Below, piece after piece: positions 23,949 through 36,191 of a stretch of 64,000 nt of DNA. The translations under genes and the position numbers were made by a program. Source of the DNA: Labia minor (lineage: Eukaryota > Arthropoda > Insecta > Dermaptera > Spongiphoridae); NCBI GenBank assembly GCA_963082975.1, contig OY720350.1, positions 22,229,875 to 22,293,874 on the forward strand. Reading direction: 5' to 3'. Each line of letters begins with the position of its first letter. Within the stretch, counting starts at the first letter, position 1. The notes under the pieces were generated by a model, which worked only from the letters and a program-made list of their open reading frames with translations, was not told the origin of the DNA and made no database searches.

Positions 23949-24529
23949 TTTTTATTATAAAAATGAGATCAACGAAGTTTTTTGAAATTTTATTTCAGAA
24001 ATTTGATAATTTTTTTTTTTTTTTTTTTTTTGGAAAAATGTTTCATCTTTCATGCCAATCTATAATGGCGACCTCAATTTTCATGTTTGAATATTTGAAC
24101 AAAGGTTGTTTTCGTTGAAATCGTGATGTTAAACTATTACATCATTTAATAAAGTAATAGAGAAAGAGGGATAGAAAAAAAATCGAGAAGGAAACGGAAG
24201 AGGTGCGCGTTCATGATGATTGTGCAGAAAATATGAGAAGTGTTACACCGGGGAGGCCCAAATGATGTAACATTCGAACCTGAATGGTCCATTTGCCTAG
24301 ACACTACACCGAGAAATAGAAAGAAATTGAAATAGATTAACTTTTTTTTTTTTATAAATAAATTGATTATTAAAATTGAAAATTAAAGTTGTTGAAAAGT
24401 GGTACTTGAAGCATCACTCAATTATCAATTCTAAATATTAACAATAATCAAATGGCCCCACTTTCTAATATCACTATAAATATTTCACCTTTGGTTATTC
24501 CTTGAATAGTCTTGATTTATTAAAGCATA
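23949..24529. other. Intergenic stretch with a weak tRNA-like patch
   Basis: On the minus strand near 24265-24310 the segment CCATTCAGGTTCGAATG contains a perfect B-box core, with GTGTAGTGTCTAGG upstream as a poor A box. The spacing is too short for a tRNA and no cloverleaf could be drawn. At most it is a degenerate pol III SINE head. The rest is AT-rich without features. Confidence 0.25.
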
Positions 24530-24880
24530 TATATATATACTAGCAGTACACGGCCTGCGTTTCTACGCCCATAAAAAAGCATATAATTAAGATATACAAA
24601 TAATCAATTAATTTTAATATCAAAGGATAAACTATATTTTCTCCTTTTTTTATTTATTATTTAACCTAATTTTTAAATATAAAACCATCTAATCTAATTT
24701 AATCTTATAGATAAAAATGAATCGCAAAATGTGTTTGTAATGCCATAACTCAATAACGCCTAGACCAATTTTGCCAATTCTTTTTTTAAATGTTCATTGA
24801 AGTCCAACGATGGTTTATACGGCGAGAAAAAATCGAATAATTGCCGGGAAAACTCTGGAATTATATACATATATTAAATT
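24530..24880. repeat. Unclassified dispersed-repeat-like segment
   Basis: 24540-24575 reads ACTAGCAGTACACGGCCTGC then TACGCCCATAAA. 24735-24860 reads AACTCAATAACGCCTAGACC and CAACGATGGTTTATACGGCG. This style, a receptor-like phrase followed by a CCAATTTTGCCAATTC block, recurs in arthropod repeats of the same kind as families A-C. No second copy is present in the window. Confidence 0.35.
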
Positions 24881-24944
24881 TATTGTTAATTTTATTTTGA
24901 AATTAAACTAAAGATTTTAAAATATTTTCGATCAACTGTCAAAA

Positions 24945-25361
24945 TGATTGATTCCCGCATCTTACTCTTCCTTTACTACCCACAATACAAATTTGAATCA
25001 TACGTACTAGTTTTTTTGGAATTCTCATTAAGATCAAGATTTGAAAAAGTTTTTCCCGATCTACTGAGCCATATGCTTTTGTAAAGTCTATGAAAGGTTG
25101 GTGAACATAAATATTGAATTCTCGTTTCTTTTCTTATATCTTCCTTAATGAAAATATCTGATCTAAAGTTGATCGATTTGGTCTAAACCCGCATTGATAT
25201 TCTCCTCGTATCTCTTCCGCATATGGTCGTAATTTTAATAAAACAATATTCGAGAGAATCTTATACGATGTCGTCAAAAGAGATATTCCTCTGAAGTTAT
25301 TGCAGTTGGTTCTATTTCCCTTCTTAAAGAGTGGAATAATAACTGTCTCCTGCCATTCTAA
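24945..25361 (-). pseudogene. LINE reverse-transcriptase fragment
   Basis: On the minus strand the reading is QETVIIPLFKKGNRTNCNNF then RGISLLTTSYKILSN, then EYQCGFRPNRSTLDQIF. These are the first reverse-transcriptase blocks of non-LTR elements. Motif A follows as FIDFTKAYGSVDR, with REKLFQILILMRIPKKLVRM after it. An in-frame stop follows FSLRKI, and the piece ends abruptly at both sides. The FADD block and C-terminus are absent. The sequence style resembles Kiri/RTE-like LINEs, but the clade is uncertain. Confidence 0.8.
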
Positions 25362-25548
25362 TATATATAAGATATATTATTTTTTACTTTCACCTCTAAT
25401 TCACAAATCAGTTTAATTTTTAAAATATCAATACTATTAGCGTATATAAATTAATTTAAAGAAACATATAAGGTAGATTGAAGGGGTAAGATTGAAGGGG
25501 TGGGGAAATAATATTTTTTAGATATTTAAAAAAAAGTTGTTATGAATT

Positions 25549-25587
<39 letters not shown>

Positions 25588-26140
25588 TTTAATTAATTTC
25601 CATTAAATTGATAATTGAATTTTCTATTGTTTCTGAATTTATATATAAAGTGAAAATAGATATGATCCAAATATTTATGTTATGAGTTTAATATTTCAAA
25701 TTACAAATAAAAATCATTAACTAACTTTATAATTAAGTTAGAATGAATGGAAACAAAGTTTCATATCAGCCGATGTTTTAGAGAAACATTTAATGAAAAT
25801 GCATTTAATGTTTATATTTTAAACAACAAAAAAAAAGGAGAGAGAGAGAGAGAGATGAACAGGGAAAATTATATTTGACCTGGATTTTAATTTCAACTTG
25901 CTAATCTATATTTAATTCGAGATAACTGAATGGACTGCTATTGGTGAAGCCATAGGGTGGTTGACAAGTCCCTATATAAAAAAATAAAATAAAAAATAAA
26001 TAAATAAATAATTAAAAATATATACTATCCTTTTGTATTAATGTAGAAAAGGGTCAGAAAAAGGAGTTGTTGTCATTGTTATTGAAGTTTTTCTTTAAAA
26101 ATATAAACACTTTGTTCCAAAATTAATATAAAATAATAAA
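25362..26140. other. AT-rich stretch with microsatellites
   Basis: A (TA)n tract at about 25553-25582 and a (GA)n tract at about 25838-25855. No gene is seen. Confidence 0.6.
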
Positions 26141-28030
26141 AATAAGTTGACCTGTGGCCAGGTCCGAACCGACCGACGCACAGTGGTCTGAAACGCCAAA
26201 AAAGCTGGCCAAAAATGTAGATGTTGGTGAAACAGCTTGAAATTTTGTAGGCAATAGTTTTGAGAGTCAGGAAATTTAAATTTGACAAAAAAAATGGCGA
26301 ATTCAAAATGGCGGACAGATTTTTAGAAAAGTGACGTCAGATTCGCAATTGTATGTTCTCTGGGATTTTTTGAACAGAAAATTTCGAAATTGAAGTTAGA
26401 TTGTACGAAAAAAAATGATAAATTTCAAATGATGTGTTGATTTTTCAAAAAATGACGTCATGCAGAGAAAATCCGTAAAGCTCACAACCATCGAAACTTA
26501 GGGGTTTTCATGTTAAGATATTGAAATTAGATGATTTTCTCGATAGTAAAAATATGCCAATTGTGAGTGATGGACTCACTTCAAGAGAAAGTGCATTTCT
26601 GAAAATATTTTATTATCAGTAAGACAAATAACTAACAGTTACATTTTGGTAAGTACCGTGTTTTATTTCATTTTTATCATTTCGTTCGTGTTGCAAAAAT
26701 ATATTCTTCTTTTTTATGAAGCTTTATGAATTCACTGTTACATTTCATCAGTGCAAGGTGATTCTGGGTCAACATCTTCAATTGTTGGTGAACAGGCTTG
26801 GGACGACATTAGCAATTTGAGTACTTTCGGACTGAGAGGTTCTTTTGAAAAGTGACAGGTGCACCTTAACGAGATATTAATCAAAAAATTCATAGGAACA
26901 AATGGGGCAAAAAGGAGCAATTTTTTCTTCATGATTCTTTATCTATAGACCTTTATCTTTATGTTTCAAATGAGATTGTCACCAATGATCACCAATGTAA
27001 AAAATGCGGAATGTTTTTTGAAAAGTTTTTCGTCAGGTTACATTTTCTGACACAAGCGGTTTAAATCAGCCAATATCAATATAATACATGCATTTCTAGC
27101 AAACAAAATAAAAAAAGTCCATGTACGTACCTCCAGCAACAGTTTCCATGTCGCAAGTTGCAAATGAAACTTTTCTATGAAACGAAACACCAATTTTGAC
27201 TGAGCTCGAATTTCAGACGTTTTGGGAAATCTCTGGAGAAAGTAAAAACAGTTGACTTTGAGATGTTCGGAAAACTCGTAGAGTCATGGTAGTGCTCTAC
27301 TTTTTCAGCTTTTCGTACATAAATATGTCTTCAACAAAATACCATAAACGACATGCAAAAAAAAAATTTTTCAATTTTCGATTTTTGGCCAGCTTTTTTG
27401 GCGTTTCAGACCACTGTGCGACGGTTTGAAATAAATTAATTTCCAGCTAAAGAAACAATTTCAAATAATTTTAATATATCTATTAATGTAATAAAAAACA
27501 GATATGGATATAACAAAAATATTTTTAATTTTATTTTATTTATAATATATAGCTGAAGTAGCCGGCGTTGCCGGCGTTACCCGAGGCTGTGACGTCATGA
27601 AGGGCTGGATGACGTCATATAATTTTAAATCAAGAAAAAACTAATAAATATGATTTTCCCGAGGATAAAACCAATACATTCGTGGTGATATGTAAAAAAA
27701 TCTTCTTATGTGAAATTTGGTGCGAAAATAACCCTTCCCTTCTTATCGTCGATCGCTAATACTAGCACTTCCGGTTTCCGGATTTGCACCAAAAGTTGAT
27801 CAATTCATCCCACTGATGCATTAAGTAAATATACCAAATTTCATCAAAATCCGTTAAGCCGTTCAGGCTGTACACATCTATACGGACGGACAGACGGACG
27901 GACAGACATCATGCTAAAAATACTTTTTTCTGTTAAGAAAATGCATGATTCGTGGAGATATGTAAAAATCTCCACATGTGAAATTTGGTGTGAAAACAAT
28001 ACCTCCCTTACTATCGTCGGTCGGTAAAAA
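26141..28030 (-). mobile_element. Family A repeat, copy 4, split by a Transib-like element
   Basis: It has the same 3' (AATAAGTTGACCTG) and 5' (GGTCGGTAAAAA) edges as the other copies. The internal order is normal once 26179-27418 and one CGACG are removed. Near 27550-27585 it has a diverged segment with two GCCGGCGTT units where other copies read ATGTAAGACCAG. Confidence 0.75.
26179..27418. mobile_element. Non-autonomous Transib-like element, 1240 bp
   Basis: The ends are perfect 38-bp inverted repeats beginning CACAGTGGTCTGAAACGCC. The flanking 5-bp direct repeat is CGACG (26174-26178 and 27419-27423), which appears once in uninterrupted family A copies. A GC-rich 5-bp duplication and a CACAGTG heptamer end are the signature of Transib, the superfamily from which RAG1 and its recombination signals derive. 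No transposase is recognised. A minus-strand frame at 26738-26932 (64 codons, ending SPTIEDVDPESPCTDEM) could be a remnant but has no identifiable motif. TGACGT half-sites occur near 26331 and 26451. Confidence 0.8.
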
Positions 28031-29289
28031 TAATAAATAATAATAGATCAACTGAGATCTCGTTGTTAAATACATAATACAAAAAACTTTATTAATATTT
28101 TATTAAAAAACCAAAACAAATAATTTAGTTACAAATATGTTATTTACAAAATATTTCCTTCTATCGATATTTAACATTAGCTTATTTAAATATACGAATA
28201 TAAAAATAATGTAAAGATGAAGGTATAATAATACTTAAAATACTTTTGCAACTCTAAAGTCTAAAGTACTCTTACAAGTATAATAATAATAATAATAATA
28301 AAAATTTATCCTTTTAAAGCTAACAAGTAAAAATCATGATTTCAATTAAATTTATTTTATTTATTCATCCGTCATTTTTTCTATGAATAATTACTTTTTA
28401 AATTTTATTAAATTTTAATATTTAAGTTATCATTTCAAATAAATTTAATAGGAGAATTGACATAAAAAAATAAATTAAAACTAAATCTAAATTGAAATGA
28501 AATTATCAAAAAATAAACATTATTTCACAAATTTGAATTTTAATACATATAAAACATAATTTAATTAAAGTATAACTTTCACAAATAGAAACTTTTATAT
28601 TAAATTATTTAATTTTGTTATGATGGATTCCTCATCTTCAAATTTAATGTATCATTAAGTCACGATTGAATAAATAAATTTTATATATAAATAATTTGTT
28701 TATATTATTAATATTAATATCTACATTTATCTAACAATAAATAATTTAATTATATTTTTTAAAAATCATGAACAAATATTTTAATTAATATTTAATATTA
28801 ATTTAATTCTTAATATATACATTAACTTGTAAACCCGCAAGGAGAGGAGAATGGGTTCCTATTGATTTTAATTTCATTCGAATGAAGCATGTGGTAAATA
28901 TGGTAATATATAAAGAACATACGGACAAAAATATTAAAGGGATTTAATTATATATTAAAATTAATATATTTTCGTATTTACAAATTAATTAATTAATCAA
29001 ATATAATAATATAAACAAAATGAAATATATTAAATAAAACAATTTCATATTTTTAATTAAAAGATATTTCATACTTTTGAAAAATTAGTATATGAGAGTA
29101 TTCTAAACCATTTTTACTCCATTGATTATTATTATTTATTATTTATTTATGATTATTTTGTAACTTTTGGTTTTTTTCATCCACCAATTGTATAATGGGC
29201 GTTAATTATTATTAATTTAGCTTTAAATTACCTAAAGAGAGATTACATGATCTCTATGCATTTCCAGACCTAGTTACGGTTATAAAATC
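28031..29289. other. AT-rich intergenic stretch
   Basis: No gene or repeat end is recognised. A short (AAT)n run lies near 28279-28302. Confidence 0.5.
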
Positions 29290-29485
29290 AAAGACTGGCG
29301 CAAAATCTATTTGTTCAGAGGCCGATTGGGAAGCGACCGGTTGGAAGACCCAAGGAGACAATCAAAAGGGAGAGAAATGATCGAAAATGGCAGTTTGAAG
29401 GAAATGGCTTAGGATAGGGATATTTGTAGAAATTCGGTTGCTGCGGTCATGAATTTTCAAGTTACATAAAGTTTCAGAGACAGAT
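29290..29485 (+). pseudogene. LINE C-terminal remnant
   Basis: Related to the 211-1815 remnant: AGACTGGCGCAAAATCTATT, then GGCCGATTGGGAAGCGACCG and GTTGGAAGACCCAAGG, encoding a degenerate KRPVGRPKE stretch. It then runs through several stops. It lacks the hAT insertion at GTTGGAAG, so it shows the empty site. Confidence 0.65.
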
Positions 29486-30722
29486 TGATTAAATAAATTA
29501 CAAAATATGAACTTATTTATTTAAATTATATTCTAACGATTTGATTTAGAATAATAATTACAATTTTATTATATTATATTTTTATTCAAATTTTCGATAA
29601 AAATTATTTAAGTATATTGTTAAGTATACCTTGACTTCAATATTAAAACAAAATAAAAGTTATGTTTGGCAATAATCTAAAATGGATAATAATAATAATA
29701 TATGACATTTGTATTATATTAGCTTGGAAGAATTTAGTAATAACTGTTTCTAAATATGCTCATCTCCCTCATATCATCAATCAAACCACAAGAATGATTA
29801 CATCTATCCAAAATGTAAATATAACTAACGAGTTATATGAAATAATAGATTTTGTAAAAATTCTTCAAAATTGGCAAATACTTATTTTCAATATAGAAAA
29901 GATTTTGTTTGGCTTGTTTTCAGTTCCAAAGCCGGGGGCCTACTAAGTCCTCAAATTGGGAGGCGTTCTTCAGAGAGTAACCCACCATCTCAAACAATTT
30001 AACAAGCGATAAAGTATGTAGGTTATTAATAAATAAAATAATAAATCCATGAAAATGAAGAGATCTTATAAATCTTATAATAATATAATATTAAAAAACA
30101 CTGTAAAATAAATTTAAAATGAATTATGGAGAGTCCTCAAGTACAGATGAACAAGGAATCTCCTTCAACTGAAACTTTTTTTTTTTAATTTTCAATGAGA
30201 TGCAAGATTTGACGTTAGAAAGCTTTTTAGATAACAACATTTCTTGAAAGTCAATGTCAGGTCCCATCATAAACGATATTTTCTATGTTATGCGCATAAA
30301 TTTAGTTTATATTAAAAAAAAAGAATAATTAAATAAAACTAAATAATAAATATATATTTTTTATTAATATAATCTCATTTGAATTGAATAATTAATTTGA
30401 TTTAATTTTAATTTTCTAAAAACAAAGTTTCTTTATAGGTTGTATAAATATAATAGATCCTAACTTGTGTAAAAAAAAATCACGTTAGGGTATAATATTT
30501 TTATTATAACATTTAATATTCATATTACAATACTATATACAACGTAGGTATTTAATAGATTCGTCATTGAAATACTTGTTTAGTTATAAATTTTAATAAA
30601 TATTTCAATGATAAATATTATAATTTGTAACTATGAAAATATCTAATAAAACTCTTTGCAGTCATATTTATTCAAAATATGTTCATTCCAATTTTATATA
30701 TTTTATATAATTTGTTATTATT
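29486..30722. other. AT-rich stretch, one unassigned open frame
   Basis: A plus-strand frame at 29662-29946 is open for 94 codons and ends SVPKPGAY. It has no recognised domain and strong A/T codon bias. It could be chance or a decayed gene, and I do not call it. No other feature is seen. Confidence 0.35.
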
Positions 30723-30730
30723 ATTAGATG

Positions 30731-30978
30731 CACTGGCGTAGCGTGATCTATTATGTTGGGGGGGAAAGGGGGACAAGGGGGGGGGTATGGTCTCCCCGGA
30801 AAAATTTTTGACAAAATAAATTATTTATTTATTCATAACGTTTAGACTATACTTATACTATAATTCAAAGATGTTTTTTACTTTTTGGTTTTCACTTACA
30901 AAACTAATCACTTTTAAATTTATTTTTTGAACAATGTTTGGGGCAGGGGGACACGTGCCCCCCGGCCCGACGCCACTG
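30731..30978. mobile_element. hAT MITE with CAGTGGCG ends, 248 bp
   Basis: The left end CACTGGCGTAGCG and the inverted right end CAGTGGCGTCGGG form the terminal repeats. The flanks ATTAGATG (30723-30730) and ATTATATG (30979-30986) are an 8-bp duplication with one mismatch. G-rich runs lie inside both ends. A truncated second copy is at 39189. Confidence 0.75.
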
Positions 30979-31056
30979 ATTATATGTATATATATTTATA
31001 TACATAAAACCGAATGCATATTTATTTAAATTAGTATAAAGTTTATATATATTTAA

Positions 31057-31141
31057 CACGTTCCCGCCGGCATGTACCACCGGTGGCTCATCCCCTGCCA
31101 CATAAAATAAATAGACAAATTATGGAGCCGGCGGGAACGTG
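31057..31141. mobile_element. 85-bp piggyBac-type MITE
   Basis: TTAA flanks both sides (31053-31056 and 31142-31145). The 15-bp perfect inverted repeats CACGTTCCCGCCGGC enclose only about 55 bp. It is strikingly GC-rich against the background. The ends differ from the 21740 piggyBac element, so another piggyBac lineage would have mobilised it. Confidence 0.8.
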
Positions 31142-31943
31142 TTAATAAAGTATAATAAGGTTAAATTATCAATTTATAATGTAGGTTAATTAATTCAGTA
31201 AGTGATGAAAAAAAAATATTTCTTGAATGTTGTTAATTTTAAAAATATATATATATAATTAAACGTTCAATTTTTTTACCTAGTAGACAAATAATAAATC
31301 AATTTTGGATTTTTGTCTTATAATAGTAAACTAATAAATAATAATCAATTTAATTCTATTCCATTATTTCCAAATATCATTAATATATATTGTAATCCAT
31401 TCAATTGATATTGCTTTTAAATTATTTATTTATTATTTAATAAATAAATGGGCATTGCCAGAAATAGATATAAAAAATTTAAATAATGTATTATAAATAT
31501 ATAATTTTTTATTATTAATTTTTTGATGAAAATATTTTAGATGAATCATGAAAAAAGTCATTCATATTTATCCTTCTAACATTTCAATTTTAAAATTTTA
31601 ATAGTCTTATCCCATCATCCTATTACATAAAAATGAAAATTAATTTTGGTTCTATTAAAATAGTTTCTTACAATATTTTGTTAAAATTTAGAATAATAAT
31701 TATATTTATATTTCTAGAATAAGCCTTTTGTAATTGTAAAGACAAAGAATTAAGCCTTAATAAATTATTTAAGAAATAAAAAAAAAATACATATTATAAT
31801 TATTAAATAGGTATTATATAAATGAATTGAATACATTTGCACTTTATTTATTTTCTTTTTTGGGTACTTGTTCGAATGTTATTTTCCCCATACATTTTTA
31901 TTTATATAAAATATAGTAAAACAATTATAAATAAGTGTGTTTA
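31142..31943. other. AT-rich intergenic stretch
   Basis: No feature is supported. Confidence 0.5.
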
Positions 31944-32071
31944 ATTCAAAAAATACAAACATATACACAACGTTTCGGTTGTAGAAGTAGCAATCGAAAC
32001 GTTGTGTATATATATATTCGGTTGTAGAAGTAGCAATCGAAACGTTGTGTATATGTTTGTATTTTTTGAAT
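31944..32071. repeat. Inverted repeat with duplicated GTTGTAGAAGTAGCAATCG loop
   Basis: The left arm ATTCAAAAAATACAAACATA with CACAACGTTTCG is inverted at 32038-32071. Between the arms the unit GTTGTAGAAGTAGCAATCG followed by AAACGTTGTGTATAT occurs twice in tandem (about 31978-32012 and 32021-32056). The whole can form a long cruciform. Its class is unknown. Confidence 0.7.
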
Positions 32072-32237
32072 AAATTTACAATAACAAATATCAATATGTG
32101 GTTTAATTTACAAAAGTGTGTTTAAATAATATATTCAATAAAATAGTAATTATGAAAAGAAGTCGAAAATTCAAAATTAATTAATTAAAAATATTAAATT
32201 AGAATTGTATTATATATTTTAAGTTGTCCTAGGTTCA

Positions 32238-32375
32238 AGTTTATGAAACTGAGTCAACCCAGCCTCAGGGATCAAAATTGGAAAGCTACTTAAAAAAAAG
32301 TAGCGCCTCAGATCAAGAAAATCAAGCCAAATAGGACCCGTTCTACTGATCACAGGACATCTAACCCCATATCTG
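32238..32375 (+). mobile_element. Truncated copy of the 12368 SINE
   Basis: Opposite in orientation to the 12368 copy. It retains GAGTCAACCCAGCCTC, AGTAGCGCCTC, GATCAAGAAAATCAAG and AGGACCCGTTCTACTGATCA. The GC-rich head upstream of the B-box-like GGTTCAAG is missing. Confidence 0.7.
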
Positions 32376-34590
32376 ATTTGATAGGCTTTTTATGGTTATT
32401 TTGAGGATTGTGCAATATTCTTCTAAGTGTTATGATATGATGAAAAAGTTTGAAATTGAGCTTGTATTTTATTTGATAATTTTGACAGAATTCAGGACGG
32501 CCAAATTTGTGCTTAACCCAAAATTACTTACTTAATTATTAATATATTGATATTTATGATGATTTTGTAATTTTATTTATTAATCGAATATTGAAAAAAA
32601 ATCTCCAAAAAAAGTTCTGATTGTATTATTTACAAAAAAATGTAAAGTAAGAAAAAAAGTTTAGCAATTAAGAAAGTACAACTTATATATAAATGTAGTT
32701 TTTTTTAGTTGGCGAAGTGGTCCAAATGTCGTTTCCAAAAGTTTTATTGTGGATGACAGCCATACTTGAAGTTATCGATAATAGCTATCGAATTCACTGG
32801 ATGAATGGTTAGGAAATGATTGTTAAATATACCAATATATATAGTTTGATTGAGATAATATCAAGTAAAATCTAATTAAACCATATCAATTTTGTTTGAC
32901 AAGTGTCGATTTTGTCATAAAGTTATTTTATATATGTGATAATATAATAATTGATATCTCTTCCATGGTTCCTGTTTGAAAATTTAATAAATAAAAAAAT
33001 AAAAAAATATTTGCATAAGTAAATCTCTTTGATCATCATTCTAAATATAAATAAATATTTATTTGATAGTATTAATATATATATTTATTTATCTATATAT
33101 ATTATCGATACTTCTGTAACAAATAGGATTTTCAGATTATCTTTAAATTCTTTTAGGTAAATTAAATTAAAGGGGTTGAACTACTATATTTTAATTAAAA
33201 ATAAAAAACAAAAAATTAATATATAACAAAATATATGGATATAAATCAATTGATAAAAAATCAAAATAGAATATATAATAAATAAAAATATAAGGTAGAG
33301 AAAATAAAAAACGAGTATAATATTAGTATACCATAGGGGTAAATACATAGAAATATATATTCTTTAAATTAATACTTATTTTATTGTATTTTGATTAAAA
33401 TAAATTCGTTGTAGGTCAAAAGAGAGTCCTATAAAACAATAAATTATATAAAATAAATGATAAAATGTCATGATTCATTAGATAAATTTTATTATTTATT
33501 TATAATAAAATTATATGGTTATTTATTTATTATTGTTTAGGATTTAAAATATTCGTTTTAAAATAAAAATTTTCCAAAATTAATGTTTTCAAAATCTTTA
33601 TTAATTATTATATTATATTATTAAAGCTAAAAATGTAAAAGAATCAAAATAAATTTATTATTGAAGTAAAATTTGTAACAAATACAATAAATTTTCTTTG
33701 ATTACAAAACTATTAATTATGAAACTGCCTACTCTTAGACCATCTAATCTAAATAAAATTGTTCTTTCAAGGGATTTTCTTACTAGGTCTATATATAAAT
33801 ATATCTGACCTAGAAGGGTTCTTTAGAAGAGAAATACTTCTTCTTTTGATAGATTTTGAAAAAAAATATACAAAAATTCATTCATGTAAAGTAGAAAAGA
33901 TAATTGGCGACCGGTGCAGGACACTAAATTGTTGTTCAAGAGAGGGGGTTGTAAGTGTATTTGAATTGAAACATGAATTTGATATAATTTGATACAATAT
34001 TTGGTATTTTGATGACTTAATAAATTATATTAAATTAAAAGGTATTTAGGTCTATATAACATTTTAATTAAAAATTTCAGAATTTATACACATTAGTGCC
34101 CGGATTACTGAAACAAAATCATTTTTTGTTTTGCAGTCAAACCAGCAATTTGTATATTTTCTGAAAATTCCAATTAAAATCTGAAATTGTGGAAAACGGA
34201 TAAAAATTTCTACCTATCTCTTCTCAGATTTAAATTTACCAAAAATGCTAAAAGTTCTGGGTTCACCAGCGAAAATTAAAATACTTTATAAATTAATTCA
34301 TTTCTAAAATAAAATTTAGTTATAATCCTCTTTCTCAATCGCTTCTCATTTTATTTCCTATGTGTTAGCCCTATATATAATATATAATTTTGCCTGTGTT
34401 TCCTCACTCTCAATTTTAATTTTAAACAAATCATAAAAATTCAATAATACTACGTTTATATAAAATTATAATAAAATATATATTTTATATTTTTTCTTTT
34501 TGCTTAAATATTTGATCAAAATCAACAAAATAAATATTGTAGCTATAGATATACGATATATTTGTATACTTTGGATCTTCTATAAAGTGT
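32376..34590. other. AT-rich intergenic stretch
   Basis: No gene is supported. A plus frame at 33759-33992 (77 codons) has no recognised motif. The phrase TTTCTCAA...TTTATTTCCTAT at 34330-34363 recurs at 34895-34925. Confidence 0.4.
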
Positions 34591-34594
34591 TTGT

Positions 34595-34903
34595 TTATTT
34601 TATAAACTGATTTAAACAATATTGATTAACTAGAATGATAATCCTCCTTTTTGTTAGATGAAGTGGAATAAAAATGTAATCAGTAACTGAGTGATAGCAT
34701 ATTGATTTCGAGATTGGCTCCGCATTTAACCCGCCTGAATGGTTATCTAATCCTGGGATGGCTTCTAAGTTGTTTGGTTGTTCGCTCTCGAGAGCTCCAA
34801 AAGGCCCCACCGACCCATTCTCTGAGCACTTTCTTTTCATCGAATCTTTTTCTTTCTTTTGTCCATTCGATCGCGTAATCAAGCATTCTCCCCCCTTTCT
34901 CAA
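34595..34903 (-). other. Possible coding exon, unidentified
   Basis: A minus-strand frame of 102 codons in an island of clearly higher GC than its surroundings. The middle part reads ENGSVGPFGALESEQPNN then LEAIPGLDNHSGGLNAEPIS, with ordinary rather than A/T-only residue use. No domain, homolog or splice pair is identified. The plus strand over the same region is also open for 70 codons (34758-34970), so the strand is not certain. It could be an exon, a transposon fragment or a chance frame. Confidence 0.2.
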
Positions 34904-34970
34904 CCTCCTCCCACTTTATTTCCTATCTTTCTCTCTCTTAAGCAATCTACTATTTACACGAAGTAACTAA

Positions 34971-36189
34971 AAGTAAGTTAAATCACCAAGTGCCTTAAGA
35001 AAGGGTGGGGGGTGGGGGGAAATCTTTCATGTTTGAATTGAATAATAATTTTTTAATTTTTTTTTTATCTTCATCTATAAAACCAAAAAGGGGATTAAGA
35101 GTAATCCAAGTCTCACCAAATGTAATAAAAACACACCCGAATAAATTTCTGGAAACCAATCAAGTAGCAACATTTTTTTCAATACACAATTATTCTTCCA
35201 ATATATGGAAAATTGATTAGATAACTTGCTAAAAAAACAATCAAAATATGGAAATACAAATTGTGCTATTTCACCATTTATAAATTCAAAACCCAAAAAA
35301 AAACATAACAGTTTATTTAAAAATAAAATGGTGTTTTATTATTATATCGCAAATAAATAATTTTGCCATTATTTCTTTATATAATAGTTAAAATAGTTAA
35401 CAAAAATAATTTTACTTAATTATTTTAATTTCTATCTCATATAGGTCATTATCTATAAAATTTTCAAAAAATTTCTCAATAAAAAATTGGGTTTAGAAGA
35501 AAGTCATAGCTAATATAGTTTTATCAATTTCACATACAAATATAGAAACAAATTAAATTCTAATAGCAATATGAATTAAATAATTGAATGATTCAATTTC
35601 TATTAACGTAGTATGATAAGAAAGTGTCCGAGAAGACGCAATTGTAGTAATGTAAGTAATTCAATTGCAAGTCAATTGGTCTATTTGCAGTCGTCACCCA
35701 ATTTTTTTTTTTGAAATTGTGTCTGACAAATTATAATCAATTAACAAATCACACACACACACACACATATTTCTTAAGGAAGTATAAATGATAAGATATT
35801 TCTCAAAGAATAAAAAAAAATGTACTTTCTTAATAGTATTTTAATTTTCATTTAAATCATTTTCTTGATTTCCGGATTTTGAAAATGAAAGAGTACTATC
35901 GTATTATTTACTAATATAAATTATCTAATTTATTTGCATTTATATATAATATAAGAAAATTGAAATATGAATCTTTTTTTTAATAATAAATTATATTATT
36001 ATTGAATGGTTTTCTATTTAAAAGATATAAAAATATTTATTCTAATAGAAATGAGAGGTGTAAAATACAATTTTATTTTGCAGTTTAACTTTAAGTTAGA
36101 ATTAAATCGTAACTAAATTGACAAAGAAGTGTAATATTGAACTTAGAGTTCAAGCCTCATCAAATTCCAAAATTTACTAAATTTTATTA
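34971..36189. other. AT-rich intergenic stretch
   Basis: A short (CA)n run lies near 35751-35766. No gene is supported. Confidence 0.5.
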
Positions 36190-36191
36190 TA

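Noticed and set aside
24265-24310. tRNA gene on the minus strand
   Set aside because: A B-box core is present, but the A box is weak, the spacing is too short and no acceptor stem pairs.
29662-29946. 94-codon open frame as a gene
   Set aside because: No domain, start context or splice support, and its A/T-biased codons are expected by chance in this composition.
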